A stretch of DNA of 39,920 bases, taken from contig DASPUH010000009.1 in NCBI GenBank assembly GCA_035622975.1, positions 1-39,920 of the forward strand, in the 5' to 3' direction. The stretch comes from DASPUH01 sp035622975 (GTDB lineage: Bacteria > Chloroflexota > Limnocylindria > Limnocylindrales > CSP1-4). A program made the position numbers and the translations under genes. Position 1 is the stretch's first letter. Each line of letters begins with the position of its first letter. The notes beneath the pieces were generated by a model. That model did not search any database and was not told the origin of the DNA. It saw only the letters and a program-made list of their open reading frames with translations. This document shows, one piece after another, positions 23,795 to 31,586 of the stretch.

Positions 23795-24628
23795 ATGGAC
23801 CAGCGACCATCCACCGCACCCGTCGCGACTCCGGCCGGCGGCCCCCGCCGGGCGTCCATCCTCGCCGCCGCCATCGTCGTGGCCCTGGCGCTGGCCGTGG
23901 TCAAGCCGTGGTCGCTCGGCGGCCCCGGACCGGACGGCGGCGCGAGTGCCGCGGCCCGCAGGGCGACCGCGGAGCCGAGTCGGGGCGCGGGCGGCCCGTC
24001 CGCCGGACCGTCGGCCCCGCCGGGCGACCCCAACGCCATGGCGTGCCTCGCCGACGAGACCGAACAGGTCGTCACCACCGAGCGCTCGGCGGATCGCGAG
24101 GTCCGCAGCTGGATCGCCGTCCAGGGGCTGGTCGCGACGGGACCGCTCGACCCGCGGCTCACGCCTCTCCCGATCTTCTCGAGCCACGTCGTGGGTCTGG
24201 GGGTCTGCGCTGCGCGACCCGTCGCCGGCTCGACACCGGCGCCCGGGGCGGTCGTGGCGAACGGTGACAGCGGGGCCACGCTCGTGGACGTCCAGTCGGT
24301 CACGATGGTCGGCGGCGTCGCGTCGGCCACCGACCTCGGGCCGCCGCAGCTGCTTCCCGGCGCGCTCAACGACACGGACCCGGCGTTGCTGTATGGACCG
24401 CCCGCCGATGCCGCCGCCCATCCCGCCGACGGCTCACCCTCGCCTGGCCTCCACGGCCTGGCGACTGCCCGGAGCGCCGGCGCGACGGACTCGCCCTCGC
24501 CCTCGCCCGCCGAGGCCGCCTGGCGCGCCGGCTCGTATGCCATCGGCTTCCGTTTCCCGTTCGATGGGATCACGATCGTGCGCTGGCTCCGGATCGACCT
24601 GCTGAGCGGCGCCGGTGGCGGAGCCTGA
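23795..24628 (+). CDS. Uncharacterised membrane-anchored or exported protein
   Basis: A 277-residue protein I do not recognise. One hydrophobic helix (about residues 20-36, ASILAAAIVVALALAVV) follows a short polar N-terminus, which suggests a signal anchor with the rest outside the membrane. A Gly/Ala/Pro/Ser linker of about 40 residues leads to a globular part with two cysteines (in AMACLADETE and GLGVCAARP) that could pair. The final segment (AWRAGSYAIGFRFPFDGITIVRWLRIDLL) looks like beta-strands. It begins 54 bases after livF on the same strand, so co-transcription is possible, but nothing ties it to amino-acid uptake. Confidence 0.6.
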   Translation: MDQRPSTAPVATPAGGPRRASILAAAIVVALALAVVKPWSLGGPGPDGGASAAARRATAEPSRGAGGPSAGPSAPPGDPNAMACLADETEQVVTTERSADREVRSWIAVQGLVATGPLDPRLTPLPIFSSHVVGLGVCAARPVAGSTPAPGAVVANGDSGATLVDVQSVTMVGGVASATDLGPPQLLPGALNDTDPALLYGPPADAAAHPADGSPSPGLHGLATARSAGATDSPSPSPAEAAWRAGSYAIGFRFPFDGITIVRWLRIDLLSGAGGGA

Positions 24629-24682
24629 GCCCCTGAGCCTGAACCCGAGGCGGGGCCCTGGATGTAATGACCATGAAGTGAT

Positions 24683-24712
24683 TTGACAAATGACAAGGGG
24701 TGCCGATACGCT
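24683..24712 (+). promoter_or_regulatory. Consensus -35 promoter positioned for a leaderless transcript
   Basis: A perfect TTGACA (24683-24688) and TACGCT (24707-24712) are 18 bases apart. Six bases after the -10 element comes the ATG (24719) of the lipoprotein gene, so transcription should start at or within a base of the start codon. The -35 is embedded in the odd palindrome ATTTG-A-CAAAT (24681-24691), a possible operator. The patch is AT-rich compared with its surroundings. Confidence 0.5.
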
Positions 24713-24718
24713 GCCCGG

Positions 24719-25984
24719 ATGCTGACCCGGCGACGCAGTCGCATCGGCGCCGCAGCGGCCCTGCTCGCGCTCGCGGCGTGCCAGGGCGCTGCGCCGGCCA
24801 CCCCGCCCTCCACGCCGACCACGGGGGTCGCGGCGAGCGCGAGCCCGCAGGCTGCGTCGGATCCGAACCTCTGGACGAGGATCCAGCCTGCCGCGATCGA
24901 GCAGCCGTTCGGCTTCATGACCGTGCACGTCGATGCCTACGGCAACCCGGTCACGATGTGTGCGCCCTGCCACCCCGCCGTGGACACGACGATGACCGGG
25001 GTCGCCAGCGGGCCCGGCGGGCTCGTGGCCGTGGGCTGGATCTTCCAGGGCTTCCACGGCGAGGCGTGGCATTCGACCGACGGCAGCACGTGGTCGCTCG
25101 ATGGACAGCTCGCCGAGGACTCGGTCCTGCAGGCGGTCGCGGCCGACGCCTCGCGCTACGTCGCCGTGGGTCTGGACGGGCAGGGCGGCACCGCGTGGAG
25201 CTCCGCAGACGGCGTCACCTGGCAGCAGACCGCGTCCCACGAGGCGTTCGCCGCGAGTCCCCTCCGGCTCACCGCGGTCGCGTCCTGGAACGGCGGCTTC
25301 GTCATCGCCGGCTACGAGGGCACCGAGTTCGGCAGCGGCCGGGCGGCCTTCTGGCTCTCGTCGGACGGGCTGACCTGGCAGCGGGCACCCGACAGCGACG
25401 CCTTCGCTGACGCACGGCCGGCGGCCGTGACGGCCGGCGGACCTGGCCTCGTCGCCGTGGGCACCGCCGGGCCGGCCGACGCGCCGGGGCCGGCCGTCGT
25501 CTGGACGTCGGCTGACGGCCTGCACTGGCGCCGCGTGGCGGCCAGCCCGACCTTCACCGGCGCCCGCATGCGCACGGTCGCCAGCGTCCCCGGCATCGGG
25601 CTCGTCGCCGCGGGCGAGGACCTCTCGGGCGACCAGGGCGTGGTCTGGACGTCGTCCACGGGGGCGGTGTGGAAGCGCGGCACGGTCACCGCCTACCACG
25701 GCTCGGTCGGCATCCAGGTGCGCATGTACGCCGCTCTTGCCGGCGGTCCCGGGGCCGTCGTCGTCGGCACGGCGACCGAGGGCATCCAGTACGGTGCCGC
25801 TGTCGCCTGGACCTCGAAGGACGGACTCACCTGGACGCAGCAGCCGGCCGGCGTGGAGTTCGCGGACGGCGAGCTGACGGGCCTCACGGCGGCCCGCTCC
25901 AGGCTCTACGCCGTGGGGGATCGAGGCGCCCCCGACGTGTACGTCGCCACCGTCTGGACGAGCCCGCCCGCCTGGTCCCGCTGA
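24719..25984 (+). CDS. Lipoprotein with six Asp-box-like repeats (probable beta-propeller)
   Basis: A 421-residue exported lipoprotein. A twin-basic N-terminus and hydrophobic core end in the lipobox LALAAC (Cys21), followed by a Pro/Thr/Ala linker. The body contains a recurring W-x-S-x-DG-x-TW motif: WHSTDGSTW, WSSADGVTW, WLSSDGLTW, WTSADGLHW, WTSSTGAVW and WTSKDGLTW. Each is preceded by a strand of the form LVAVG or FVIAG. These resemble Asp-box/BNR repeats of beta-propellers such as sialidases; no catalytic residues of those enzymes can be identified. A CAPC pair occurs near residue 82. The longer frame beginning at TTG 24683 is rejected because that TTG is the -35 hexamer. Function unknown; a cell-surface binding role is a guess. 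Confidence 0.75.
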   Translation: MLTRRRSRIGAAAALLALAACQGAAPATPPSTPTTGVAASASPQAASDPNLWTRIQPAAIEQPFGFMTVHVDAYGNPVTMCAPCHPAVDTTMTGVASGPGGLVAVGWIFQGFHGEAWHSTDGSTWSLDGQLAEDSVLQAVAADASRYVAVGLDGQGGTAWSSADGVTWQQTASHEAFAASPLRLTAVASWNGGFVIAGYEGTEFGSGRAAFWLSSDGLTWQRAPDSDAFADARPAAVTAGGPGLVAVGTAGPADAPGPAVVWTSADGLHWRRVAASPTFTGARMRTVASVPGIGLVAAGEDLSGDQGVVWTSSTGAVWKRGTVTAYHGSVGIQVRMYAALAGGPGAVVVGTATEGIQYGAAVAWTSKDGLTWTQQPAGVEFADGELTGLTAARSRLYAVGDRGAPDVYVATVWTSPPAWSR

Positions 25985-25993
25985 GGGCGGGCC

Positions 25994-26572
25994 GTGAGCC
26001 GGATGGGCCCCCGCGAGCCGCTGGCCGTGGGTCTCGTCCCCCGGTCGTCGATCGACCACCTGCTGTGGGTCGCCAACACGCGGCACGGTCCCGGCGGGCA
26101 CTGGTTCGCGCGCGTGACTCTGGATGCCGGGGACCACGATCACCTGGTCGCCCCCGAGGACGCCATCGACTACCTCGGCCGTCACCACGTGCCCCTTCCC
26201 GCTGCCACCCCGAGCGCCCCGCAGCTGGCGCGCCTGGGCGCCATCCGCGAGATGGTCCGAGCCCTCCCGGGCGGCGGGCCGGGCTGGACCCCGGAGGTCC
26301 TGGCGATCCTCGCGGCGACTCGTTTCGTGGCCGATGCGGGCGGCGGCCTGGCGGCCGACGGTGAGGGTTGGGACGGCTTCATCGGCGACCTGGTGCTGCC
26401 GCTGATCCAGCTAATGGCCGTGCGGGAGCGGCTTCGCTTCTGCGGCAACCCGCACTGCCGGCTGATCTTCCTGGACGTCTCGCGGAACGGCTCTCGACGC
26501 TGGTGCGACACCGCCGGCTGCGGCAATCGCGATCGCGTCCGCCGCTACCGCGCTCCTGTCCAGCCGGCTTAG
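25994..26572 (+). CDS. CGNR zinc-finger domain protein
   Basis: A 192-residue cytosolic protein ending in a CGNR zinc finger: Cys150 and Cys155 in FCGNPHCRLIFLD, then Cys171 and Cys176 in RRWCDTAGCGNRDRVRRYR. The N-terminal two thirds is the alpha-helical ABATE-like region usually paired with this finger, but it is divergent. Such proteins are thought to be transcriptional regulators; the target is unknown. It follows the lipoprotein gene by nine bases and could control it. The start is GTG 25994, with ATG 26003 as an alternative. It ends 13 bases from the convergent glpX. Confidence 0.8.
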   Translation: MSRMGPREPLAVGLVPRSSIDHLLWVANTRHGPGGHWFARVTLDAGDHDHLVAPEDAIDYLGRHHVPLPAATPSAPQLARLGAIREMVRALPGGGPGWTPEVLAILAATRFVADAGGGLAADGEGWDGFIGDLVLPLIQLMAVRERLRFCGNPHCRLIFLDVSRNGSRRWCDTAGCGNRDRVRRYRAPVQPA

Positions 26573-26585
26573 ACGGCCCGGCGCC

Positions 26586-27575
26586 TTACAGGCGGACGGC
26601 GGGGGGGCGCTCGCGGTCGAACATGTGGACCGTGTCCACGAAGCGGACCTGCTTGGTCTGGTAGCCCATGACCAGCGAGTGCGTACGGGCGCCGCCGCCG
26701 AAGAAGCGCACGCCGTGGAGCAGGTCCCCGTCGGTCACTCCGGTGGCGCTGAAGACGAGGTGCTCCCCGGGGGCGAGGTCGCTCGTGTGGAGGATGCGGG
26801 TCTCGTCGGTGTGGCCCATGCGGGCGGCGCGGGTGCGCTCCTCGTCGTTGCGGAAGCGGAAGCGCGCCTGCATCTCGCCGCCCAGGCAGCGCAGAGCGGC
26901 CGCCGTGATGACGCCCTCGGGCGCCCCACCGATGCCCATCACGGCGTGGACGCCGGTGCCCGAGACGGCGCACGAGATGGCGGCCGACAGGTCGCCGTCG
27001 GTGATGAGCTTGATGCGCGCGCCGGCGCTCCGTACCTCCTCGATGAGATCGGCATGGCGGGGACGGTCCAGGATGACGATCGTGATGTCGTTGGGGCGGC
27101 GGCGCAGGGCCGCGGCGATGCGTTCGACGTTCTCCGCCGGGCTCGCGGTGAGGTCCACGTGGCCGGCCACCACCGGTCCCACGCAGAGTTTCTCCAGGTA
27201 CGTGTCGGGAGCGTGCAGCAGCCCCCCACGCTCGGACGCCGCCAGCACCGTGATGGCGTTGGCCTGCCCGCGCGAGACCAGGTTGGTGCCCTCGAGGGGG
27301 TCGACCGCGATGTCGATCTCCGGCTGGTCGGCCAGGCCCTGGCCGACCAGCTCGCCGATGAAGAGCATGGGTGCCTTGTCGCGCTCGCCCTCGCCGATGA
27401 CGATCGTGCCCCGCATCTCGAGCTCGTCCATCGTCCGCCGCATCGCCTCCGTCGCGGCGTGGTCCGCGGCGACGTTGTCGCCGCGGCCCATGTAGCGGGC
27501 CGAGTCGATGGCGGCCGACTCGGTGATGCGCACCATCTCGAGGGCGATCCGCGACTCCATGGTGGCTTCGGGCAC
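26586..27575 (-). CDS. glpX: Fructose-1,6-bisphosphatase class II
   Basis: Hydrolyses fructose 1,6-bisphosphate in gluconeogenesis, metal-dependent, 329 residues. Metal- and substrate-binding motifs are GEGERDKAPMLFIGE (61-75) and IDIAVDPLEGTNLV (87-100), with AVMGIGGAPEGVITAAAL further on, all typical of GlpX. The GTG at 27575 lies five bases after AGGAGG, which favours it over the ATG 15 bases later. It sits 32 bases downstream of purH on the same strand and is probably in its operon. Some class II enzymes also act on sedoheptulose 1,7-bisphosphate; sequence does not settle this. Confidence 0.95.
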   Translation of the reverse strand: MPEATMESRIALEMVRITESAAIDSARYMGRGDNVAADHAATEAMRRTMDELEMRGTIVIGEGERDKAPMLFIGELVGQGLADQPEIDIAVDPLEGTNLVSRGQANAITVLAASERGGLLHAPDTYLEKLCVGPVVAGHVDLTASPAENVERIAAALRRRPNDITIVILDRPRHADLIEEVRSAGARIKLITDGDLSAAISCAVSGTGVHAVMGIGGAPEGVITAAALRCLGGEMQARFRFRNDEERTRAARMGHTDETRILHTSDLAPGEHLVFSATGVTDGDLLHGVRFFGGGARTHSLVMGYQTKQVRFVDTVHMFDRERPPAVRL

Positions 27576-27607
27576 GGGGTCCTCCTGCGGCGGGTGGACG
27601 CGGGCGG

Positions 27608-29155
27608 CTAGTGGCGCGAGTGACGACGGCCGGTGAAGACCATGGCCATGTGGTGGCGGTCGGCGATCTCGACGGCCATCTCGTCGCGCCGCGAGCCGCC
27701 GGGCTGGACGATGGCCGTCACGCCGCGCTCGGCAGCCAGCTGGATCGCGTCGGCGAAGGGGAAGTAGCCGTCCGACGCCAGGCAGCTCAGCTTGGCCCGC
27801 TCGCCCGCCCGATGGAGGGCCACCTCGACCGCCACGAGCCGGCTGCTCTGGCCCGCGCCGACCCCCACGAGGGCCGCGTTGCGGGCCACCACGACGGCGT
27901 TGCTGCGCACGTGACGCACGCAGCGCCAGGCGAACATGAGGTCGGTCAACTCCTCCAGCGTGGGGCGACGGCGGGTCACGACCTCGAAGAGGGAGCGGTC
28001 GTCCTCATCGCGGTCCAGGGTCTCCACGAGCAGCCCGCCGCCCACGCGGACGAAGTCCAGGTTGGCCATGCCGTAGTCCGGCCTGCCGCCGGCCGGCGTG
28101 GCGGGGACCTGCAGGAGCTGCATGTCCGACTTGCCGGCCAGAACGGCCAGGGCGGCTTCGGCGAAGCCGGGCGCCACGACGGCCTCGAACGGCGTGTCCA
28201 CGATGGCCTGGGCCGTCGCCTCGTCCACGGTCCGGTTCACCCCCAGCGTGGCGCCGAAGGCGTTGACCGGATCGCAGTCGAAGGCCCGCTGGTAGGCCTG
28301 GCCCAGCGTGTCGCTGCTGGCGAGGCCGACGGGATTGGCGCGCTTGACGATGACCGCGGTGGGGCCGGTGAAGTCGGACACGATGCGGTGGGCCGCGTCC
28401 TGGTCCAGCAGGTCATTGAAGGTCGGCGGCCCGCCCTGGAGGTGGACCGCGTCCACGATCACGCCGGCGCGATGGCTCGTCTCGCGATAGATGGCGCCCC
28501 GCTGGTGGGGGTTCTCGCCGTACGGCAGATCGGCGAGCTTCTCCAGCACCAGGGTCAGGCGGGAGGGGAAGCGGATGCCGCTGATCTGGTTGAGGTACGC
28601 GGCCACCTCCGCGTTGTACGCGGCCACGGTGGCGAACGCGTCCGCGGCCAGGCGCTGGCGCAGCTCCGGCGAGATCTGGCCCCGCTCCCGCAGGTCGGCC
28701 AGCACGGCGTCGTAGTGCTGCGGGCTGCTGACGGGTGTGGACCCCGCGAAGTTGCGGGCGGCCGCGCTCAGGAGAGCGGCCCCCCCCACTTCGATCCGCT
28801 CCACCGCCTCGTCCAGGGCCACCTGCTCCTGGCCCACCTGCGGCGCGAACGGCGCGATGTTGACGACCACCAGGTCGATCAGCCCGATGCCGTGCTCGGC
28901 CAGCTCGGCGAGCTGTTCGGGACGGTCGCGGCGGGCCAGGATGCCGGCGTAGATGGCGGGGTGGAAGGTCTTGACCTGGCCCCCGGCCAGCGCCGGGACA
29001 TCGGTCAGGCTGGCGACCGAGGCGACCTCCACGCCTTCCGCGGCGAGCGCCTCGCGGGTGCCATCGGTGGCGAAGACCTCGACGCCCAGGCGCAGCAACT
29101 CCGCGGCCAGGGGGACCAGGCCCTCCCGGTCGGCGACCGAGAGCAGGGCACGCAC
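27608..29155 (-). CDS. purH: Bifunctional AICAR formyltransferase/IMP cyclohydrolase, divergent active sites
   Basis: Last two steps of purine synthesis, 515 residues, the normal length with both domains: the cyclohydrolase (about 1-195) and the formyltransferase (about 200-515). Overall identity to the family is plain (VKTFHPAIYAGILARRD, YGENPHQRGAIY, RSNAVVVARNAALVGVGAGQSSR, VQPGGSRRDEM, FTGRRHSRH). Several usually invariant positions differ. STGGT is ATDGT (29-33), NLYPF is NIAPF (99-103), DIGGPxMxR is EVGGAALLS (122-130), and the formyltransferase KHxNPCG is KRANPVG (271-277), losing the catalytic His. GTG 29155 follows GGAGGA at five bases. It may be a divergent lineage form or an enzyme with altered activity. 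Confidence 0.88.
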   Translation of the reverse strand: MRALLSVADREGLVPLAAELLRLGVEVFATDGTREALAAEGVEVASVASLTDVPALAGGQVKTFHPAIYAGILARRDRPEQLAELAEHGIGLIDLVVVNIAPFAPQVGQEQVALDEAVERIEVGGAALLSAAARNFAGSTPVSSPQHYDAVLADLRERGQISPELRQRLAADAFATVAAYNAEVAAYLNQISGIRFPSRLTLVLEKLADLPYGENPHQRGAIYRETSHRAGVIVDAVHLQGGPPTFNDLLDQDAAHRIVSDFTGPTAVIVKRANPVGLASSDTLGQAYQRAFDCDPVNAFGATLGVNRTVDEATAQAIVDTPFEAVVAPGFAEAALAVLAGKSDMQLLQVPATPAGGRPDYGMANLDFVRVGGGLLVETLDRDEDDRSLFEVVTRRRPTLEELTDLMFAWRCVRHVRSNAVVVARNAALVGVGAGQSSRLVAVEVALHRAGERAKLSCLASDGYFPFADAIQLAAERGVTAIVQPGGSRRDEMAVEIADRHHMAMVFTGRRHSRH

Positions 29156-29201
29156 TCGGCTCCTCCGTCTGCTGGCTGGGACCCGAGGGGTCGGGGCTCC
29201 G

Positions 29202-29228
29202 AGTATAGCAATGGCCCTCTGCTATCCT
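29202..29228. promoter_or_regulatory. Overlapping divergent extended -10 promoters
   Basis: An inverted repeat, ATAGCA (29205-29210) and TGCTAT (29220-29225), with nine bases between. Each arm forms an extended -10 element pointing outward: TGCTATACT on the minus strand (29210 to 29202) toward purH, and TGCTATCCT on the plus strand (29220-29228) toward the membrane-protein gene. Neither has a clear -35, as expected for extended -10 promoters. Predicted leaders are about 40 and 54 bases. Confidence 0.5.
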
Positions 29229-29288
29229 CCCCGTCCGGAGCGGCGGGGAGGTCCCGGCGCGTGGCCGACTGGAAGGGATCGATACGGC

Positions 29289-29714
29289 GTGACCCTGGCG
29301 CCCTGGGACTACCTGCTCCTGCCCTTCAACCACCACGAGTTCCCCGACCTGTTCTGGCCGGTCGTGGTGGCCTCCGCGGCGCTGCTCATCGTCCAGGTCG
29401 TGCTCTACAACGTGCGGTCGCGGGCCCTCCACCGCTTCGAGCCGCTGGTCACGATGCAGGAGTGGCTGCTGTGGACGGGCTTCTGCACGTTCGGCCTGCT
29501 GCTGATCATGGCCCTCTTCCAGTGGTACTTCCTGTTCGTGCTGGTCACGATCGTGATCGGCGTGGCCTGCTACGTGTGGGTCCGCTTCCGCCACTGGCCG
29601 CCCGAGATCGCCGGCTACAACCAGCAGCTGCGCCGCGCCCGCTTCTTCAGCCAGGCCCGCTACAAGCACCCCGAGGCGACGATCCGGACGCGCCGCCGCC
29701 GTCGGCGGCGGTAG
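29289..29714 (+). CDS. Small integral membrane protein with Arg-rich tail
   Basis: A 141-residue protein of unknown function. Three hydrophobic segments are visible: FWPVVVASAALLIVQVVLYNV (about 22-42), then WTGFCTFGLLLIMALFQWYF and LFVLVTIVIGVACYVWV (about 63-100). The C-terminal tail is cytoplasmic by the positive-inside rule and ends in a run of arginines (RTRRRRRRR). The GTG at 29289 is chosen because the longer open frame upstream runs through the promoter region and into the antisense of purH. It is the first gene of a three-gene plus-strand set. Confidence 0.7.
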   Translation: MTLAPWDYLLLPFNHHEFPDLFWPVVVASAALLIVQVVLYNVRSRALHRFEPLVTMQEWLLWTGFCTFGLLLIMALFQWYFLFVLVTIVIGVACYVWVRFRHWPPEIAGYNQQLRRARFFSQARYKHPEATIRTRRRRRRR

Positions 29715-29736
29715 GCCGGGGCGCACGGCGCCGGCC

Positions 29737-30195
29737 ATGGACATCCGCCGCTTCGGGCCCGGGCACCGGCGCCCGGATGGGCCGCCGGGCACCACCGGGG
29801 TCGCCGCCCAGGTGCTCCACCAGGACGCCCGGGGGAGCGTCGCCGAGCTGGCCTTCAACACCCACGCCATGATCACGCCCCACGACAACCCCAACACCTG
29901 TCTCTTCGTCGTCGTGAGCGGGGGTGGCTTCGTCCAGGTGGGCGACGAGCGGGCGCGCGTGATGCATGGCGAGGCCGTGCTGTGGCCGGCCGATGTATCG
30001 CACGGGGCCTACACCGACGGCAGCGAGATGCGGGCCATCGTCGTGGAGCTGACCGGCCCGGACGACGGCTGGACCCGGGGCCTGCTGGAGGCGGCGGCGG
30101 CGGGCGCCAGCGAGGCGACGCGGGCAGAGGGCGTGCTCAGTCGGCCGAGCCGCTCGGCCGCCGACCACGACCGTTCGTCCGGCGAACCCTGGTAG
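29737..30195 (+). CDS. Cupin-fold protein
   Basis: A 152-residue protein with a single cupin-like barrel. Motif 1 is degenerate, around HAMITPHDNPNTCLFVVVSGGGFVQVGDE; motif 2 is GEAVLWPADVSHGAYTDG, with one conserved His. Two usual metal ligands are not obvious, so metal binding is uncertain. The C-terminal 35 residues are low-complexity and polar. It lies 22 bases after the membrane-protein gene and five bases before the serine hydrolase, probably in one operon. The ligand is unknown. Confidence 0.75.
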   Translation: MDIRRFGPGHRRPDGPPGTTGVAAQVLHQDARGSVAELAFNTHAMITPHDNPNTCLFVVVSGGGFVQVGDERARVMHGEAVLWPADVSHGAYTDGSEMRAIVVELTGPDDGWTRGLLEAAAAGASEATRAEGVLSRPSRSAADHDRSSGEPW

Positions 30196-30200
30196 GCTCG

Positions 30201-31583
30201 ATGCCGGCGGCCGGACCGCTCGGGGGTGCGAGGCGCCACGCCCGGGCGCGCGGCACCGCCCTGGTGCTCCTGGCGCTGACGTCGGTCGCGTGCGCCGGCA
30301 GCCCCGCCCCGACGCCCTCGCTCGGGCCCGTCCCCTCGGCCAGCCTCCCTGCCTCCGCCTCCGCGCAAGCGTCTGCCGGGCTGACCGCGACACCGGCCGC
30401 CACCGGCACACCGGCACCCGGTCGCTCGGCCGCTCCTTCCGCTTCGCCCGCCCCGACCGTGGCGCCCGCCGGCCTGTCGACGGACGGGCCCCTGCCGCAG
30501 CTCACCGGTCTCGCGGGCCGGCTGCAGGCCCAGCTCGCCGCGGCCGTCAGTCGTTTGCACGTCCCCGGCGTGCAGGCGACGATCCTGCTGTCGGACGGCA
30601 GCTCGTGGAGCGGCGCGGCCGGCCTCGCCGATGTGGCGGCCGGGCGCGCCATGACCACGGCCGATGTGTTCGACGTGGGCAGCATCACCAAGACGTTCAT
30701 CGGCGCGGAGGTCGTGCGCCTGGCCGAGACGGGCATCCTCCACCTCGACGATCCGCTCAGCCGCTGGGTGCCGTCGTATCCGGGGGCGGGCGCCATCACC
30801 GTGCGAGAGCTGCTGGCCCATACGAGCGGTCTGGCCGACTACCTGGGCAACGAGAAGCTGCTGATCCGCCTGGGCTCGTCGACGCGTACGCCGTGGCAAC
30901 CGGCGGCGCTGTTGCCCTTCGTGGGCAAGCCGGTGTTCCCGCCCGGTCAGGGCTGGTTCTACTCGAACACGAACTACCTGTTGCTGGGGGAGGTCATCCA
31001 GGCCGCCACCGGCCGGACCGTGGGTGAGGAGCTCGCCGCACGGTTCCTGGAGCCCCTGGCCCTCCACGCGACCGCGCTTCAGAGCGGGACGGCAGCGGCC
31101 CCGGCACCTGCCCTCGGGCCGCTGGCCGATCCCTACACCCGCCTCGCCGGGACCAGGGTGGCCTACAAGGATCTGGCCGACGGCACGGGCTACCTGCCCT
31201 TCACCTCGCTGGCGACGTCCCTGGATGCGGCCGGCTCGCTGGTCAGCACGTCGGCCGACCTGGCCCGCTGGGGCGCCGCGCTGTACGGCGGTTCCGTGGT
31301 CGCGCCGGCCTCGCTGCAGGCCATGGAGGACACCTCGATCTCCGCGCCGTGGAAGCCCCGTTTCGTCTACGGCTTGGCCACCCAGCGCCTGACGATCGAT
31401 GGCTTCACCAGCTACGGCCACGGCGGCGCCTGCTCCGGGTATCGGGCGGCGCTGCGCTATATCCCGCTGCTCGGCGTATCCATCGCGGTGCTGACCAACA
31501 TCGACGGGCCCGATCCCGACGCGATCGTGACCCAGCTGGTGACCCTCATCACGGCGCCGCGCGGCGGTCCCGGGAAGGCCTGA
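30201..31583 (+). CDS. Exported beta-lactamase-fold serine hydrolase (class C/DD-peptidase family)
   Basis: A 460-residue secreted protein. A hydrophobic leader ends at TSVACAG (possible lipobox, Cys31), followed by about 65 residues rich in Ala, Pro, Ser and Thr. The catalytic domain runs from about residue 105. It has the nucleophile motif SITK (Ser161, Lys164), the YSN triad (254-256) that supplies the catalytic Tyr, and HGG (407-409) in the KTG position. This is the pattern of class C beta-lactamases, esterases and D-aminopeptidases. The GVSIAVLTN segment near the end completes the fold. The actual substrate cannot be told apart from sequence. It ends three bases from the convergent nudix gene. 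The longer upstream frame is shadow of the cupin gene. Confidence 0.88.
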   Translation: MPAAGPLGGARRHARARGTALVLLALTSVACAGSPAPTPSLGPVPSASLPASASAQASAGLTATPAATGTPAPGRSAAPSASPAPTVAPAGLSTDGPLPQLTGLAGRLQAQLAAAVSRLHVPGVQATILLSDGSSWSGAAGLADVAAGRAMTTADVFDVGSITKTFIGAEVVRLAETGILHLDDPLSRWVPSYPGAGAITVRELLAHTSGLADYLGNEKLLIRLGSSTRTPWQPAALLPFVGKPVFPPGQGWFYSNTNYLLLGEVIQAATGRTVGEELAARFLEPLALHATALQSGTAAAPAPALGPLADPYTRLAGTRVAYKDLADGTGYLPFTSLATSLDAAGSLVSTSADLARWGAALYGGSVVAPASLQAMEDTSISAPWKPRFVYGLATQRLTIDGFTSYGHGGACSGYRAALRYIPLLGVSIAVLTNIDGPDPDAIVTQLVTLITAPRGGPGKA

Positions 31584-31586
31584 CCC

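Noticed and set aside
24683..24718. TTG at 24683 as the start of the lipoprotein
   Set aside because: The 12 extra residues precede a complete lipoprotein signal, and the TTG belongs to a perfect TTGACA promoter hexamer.
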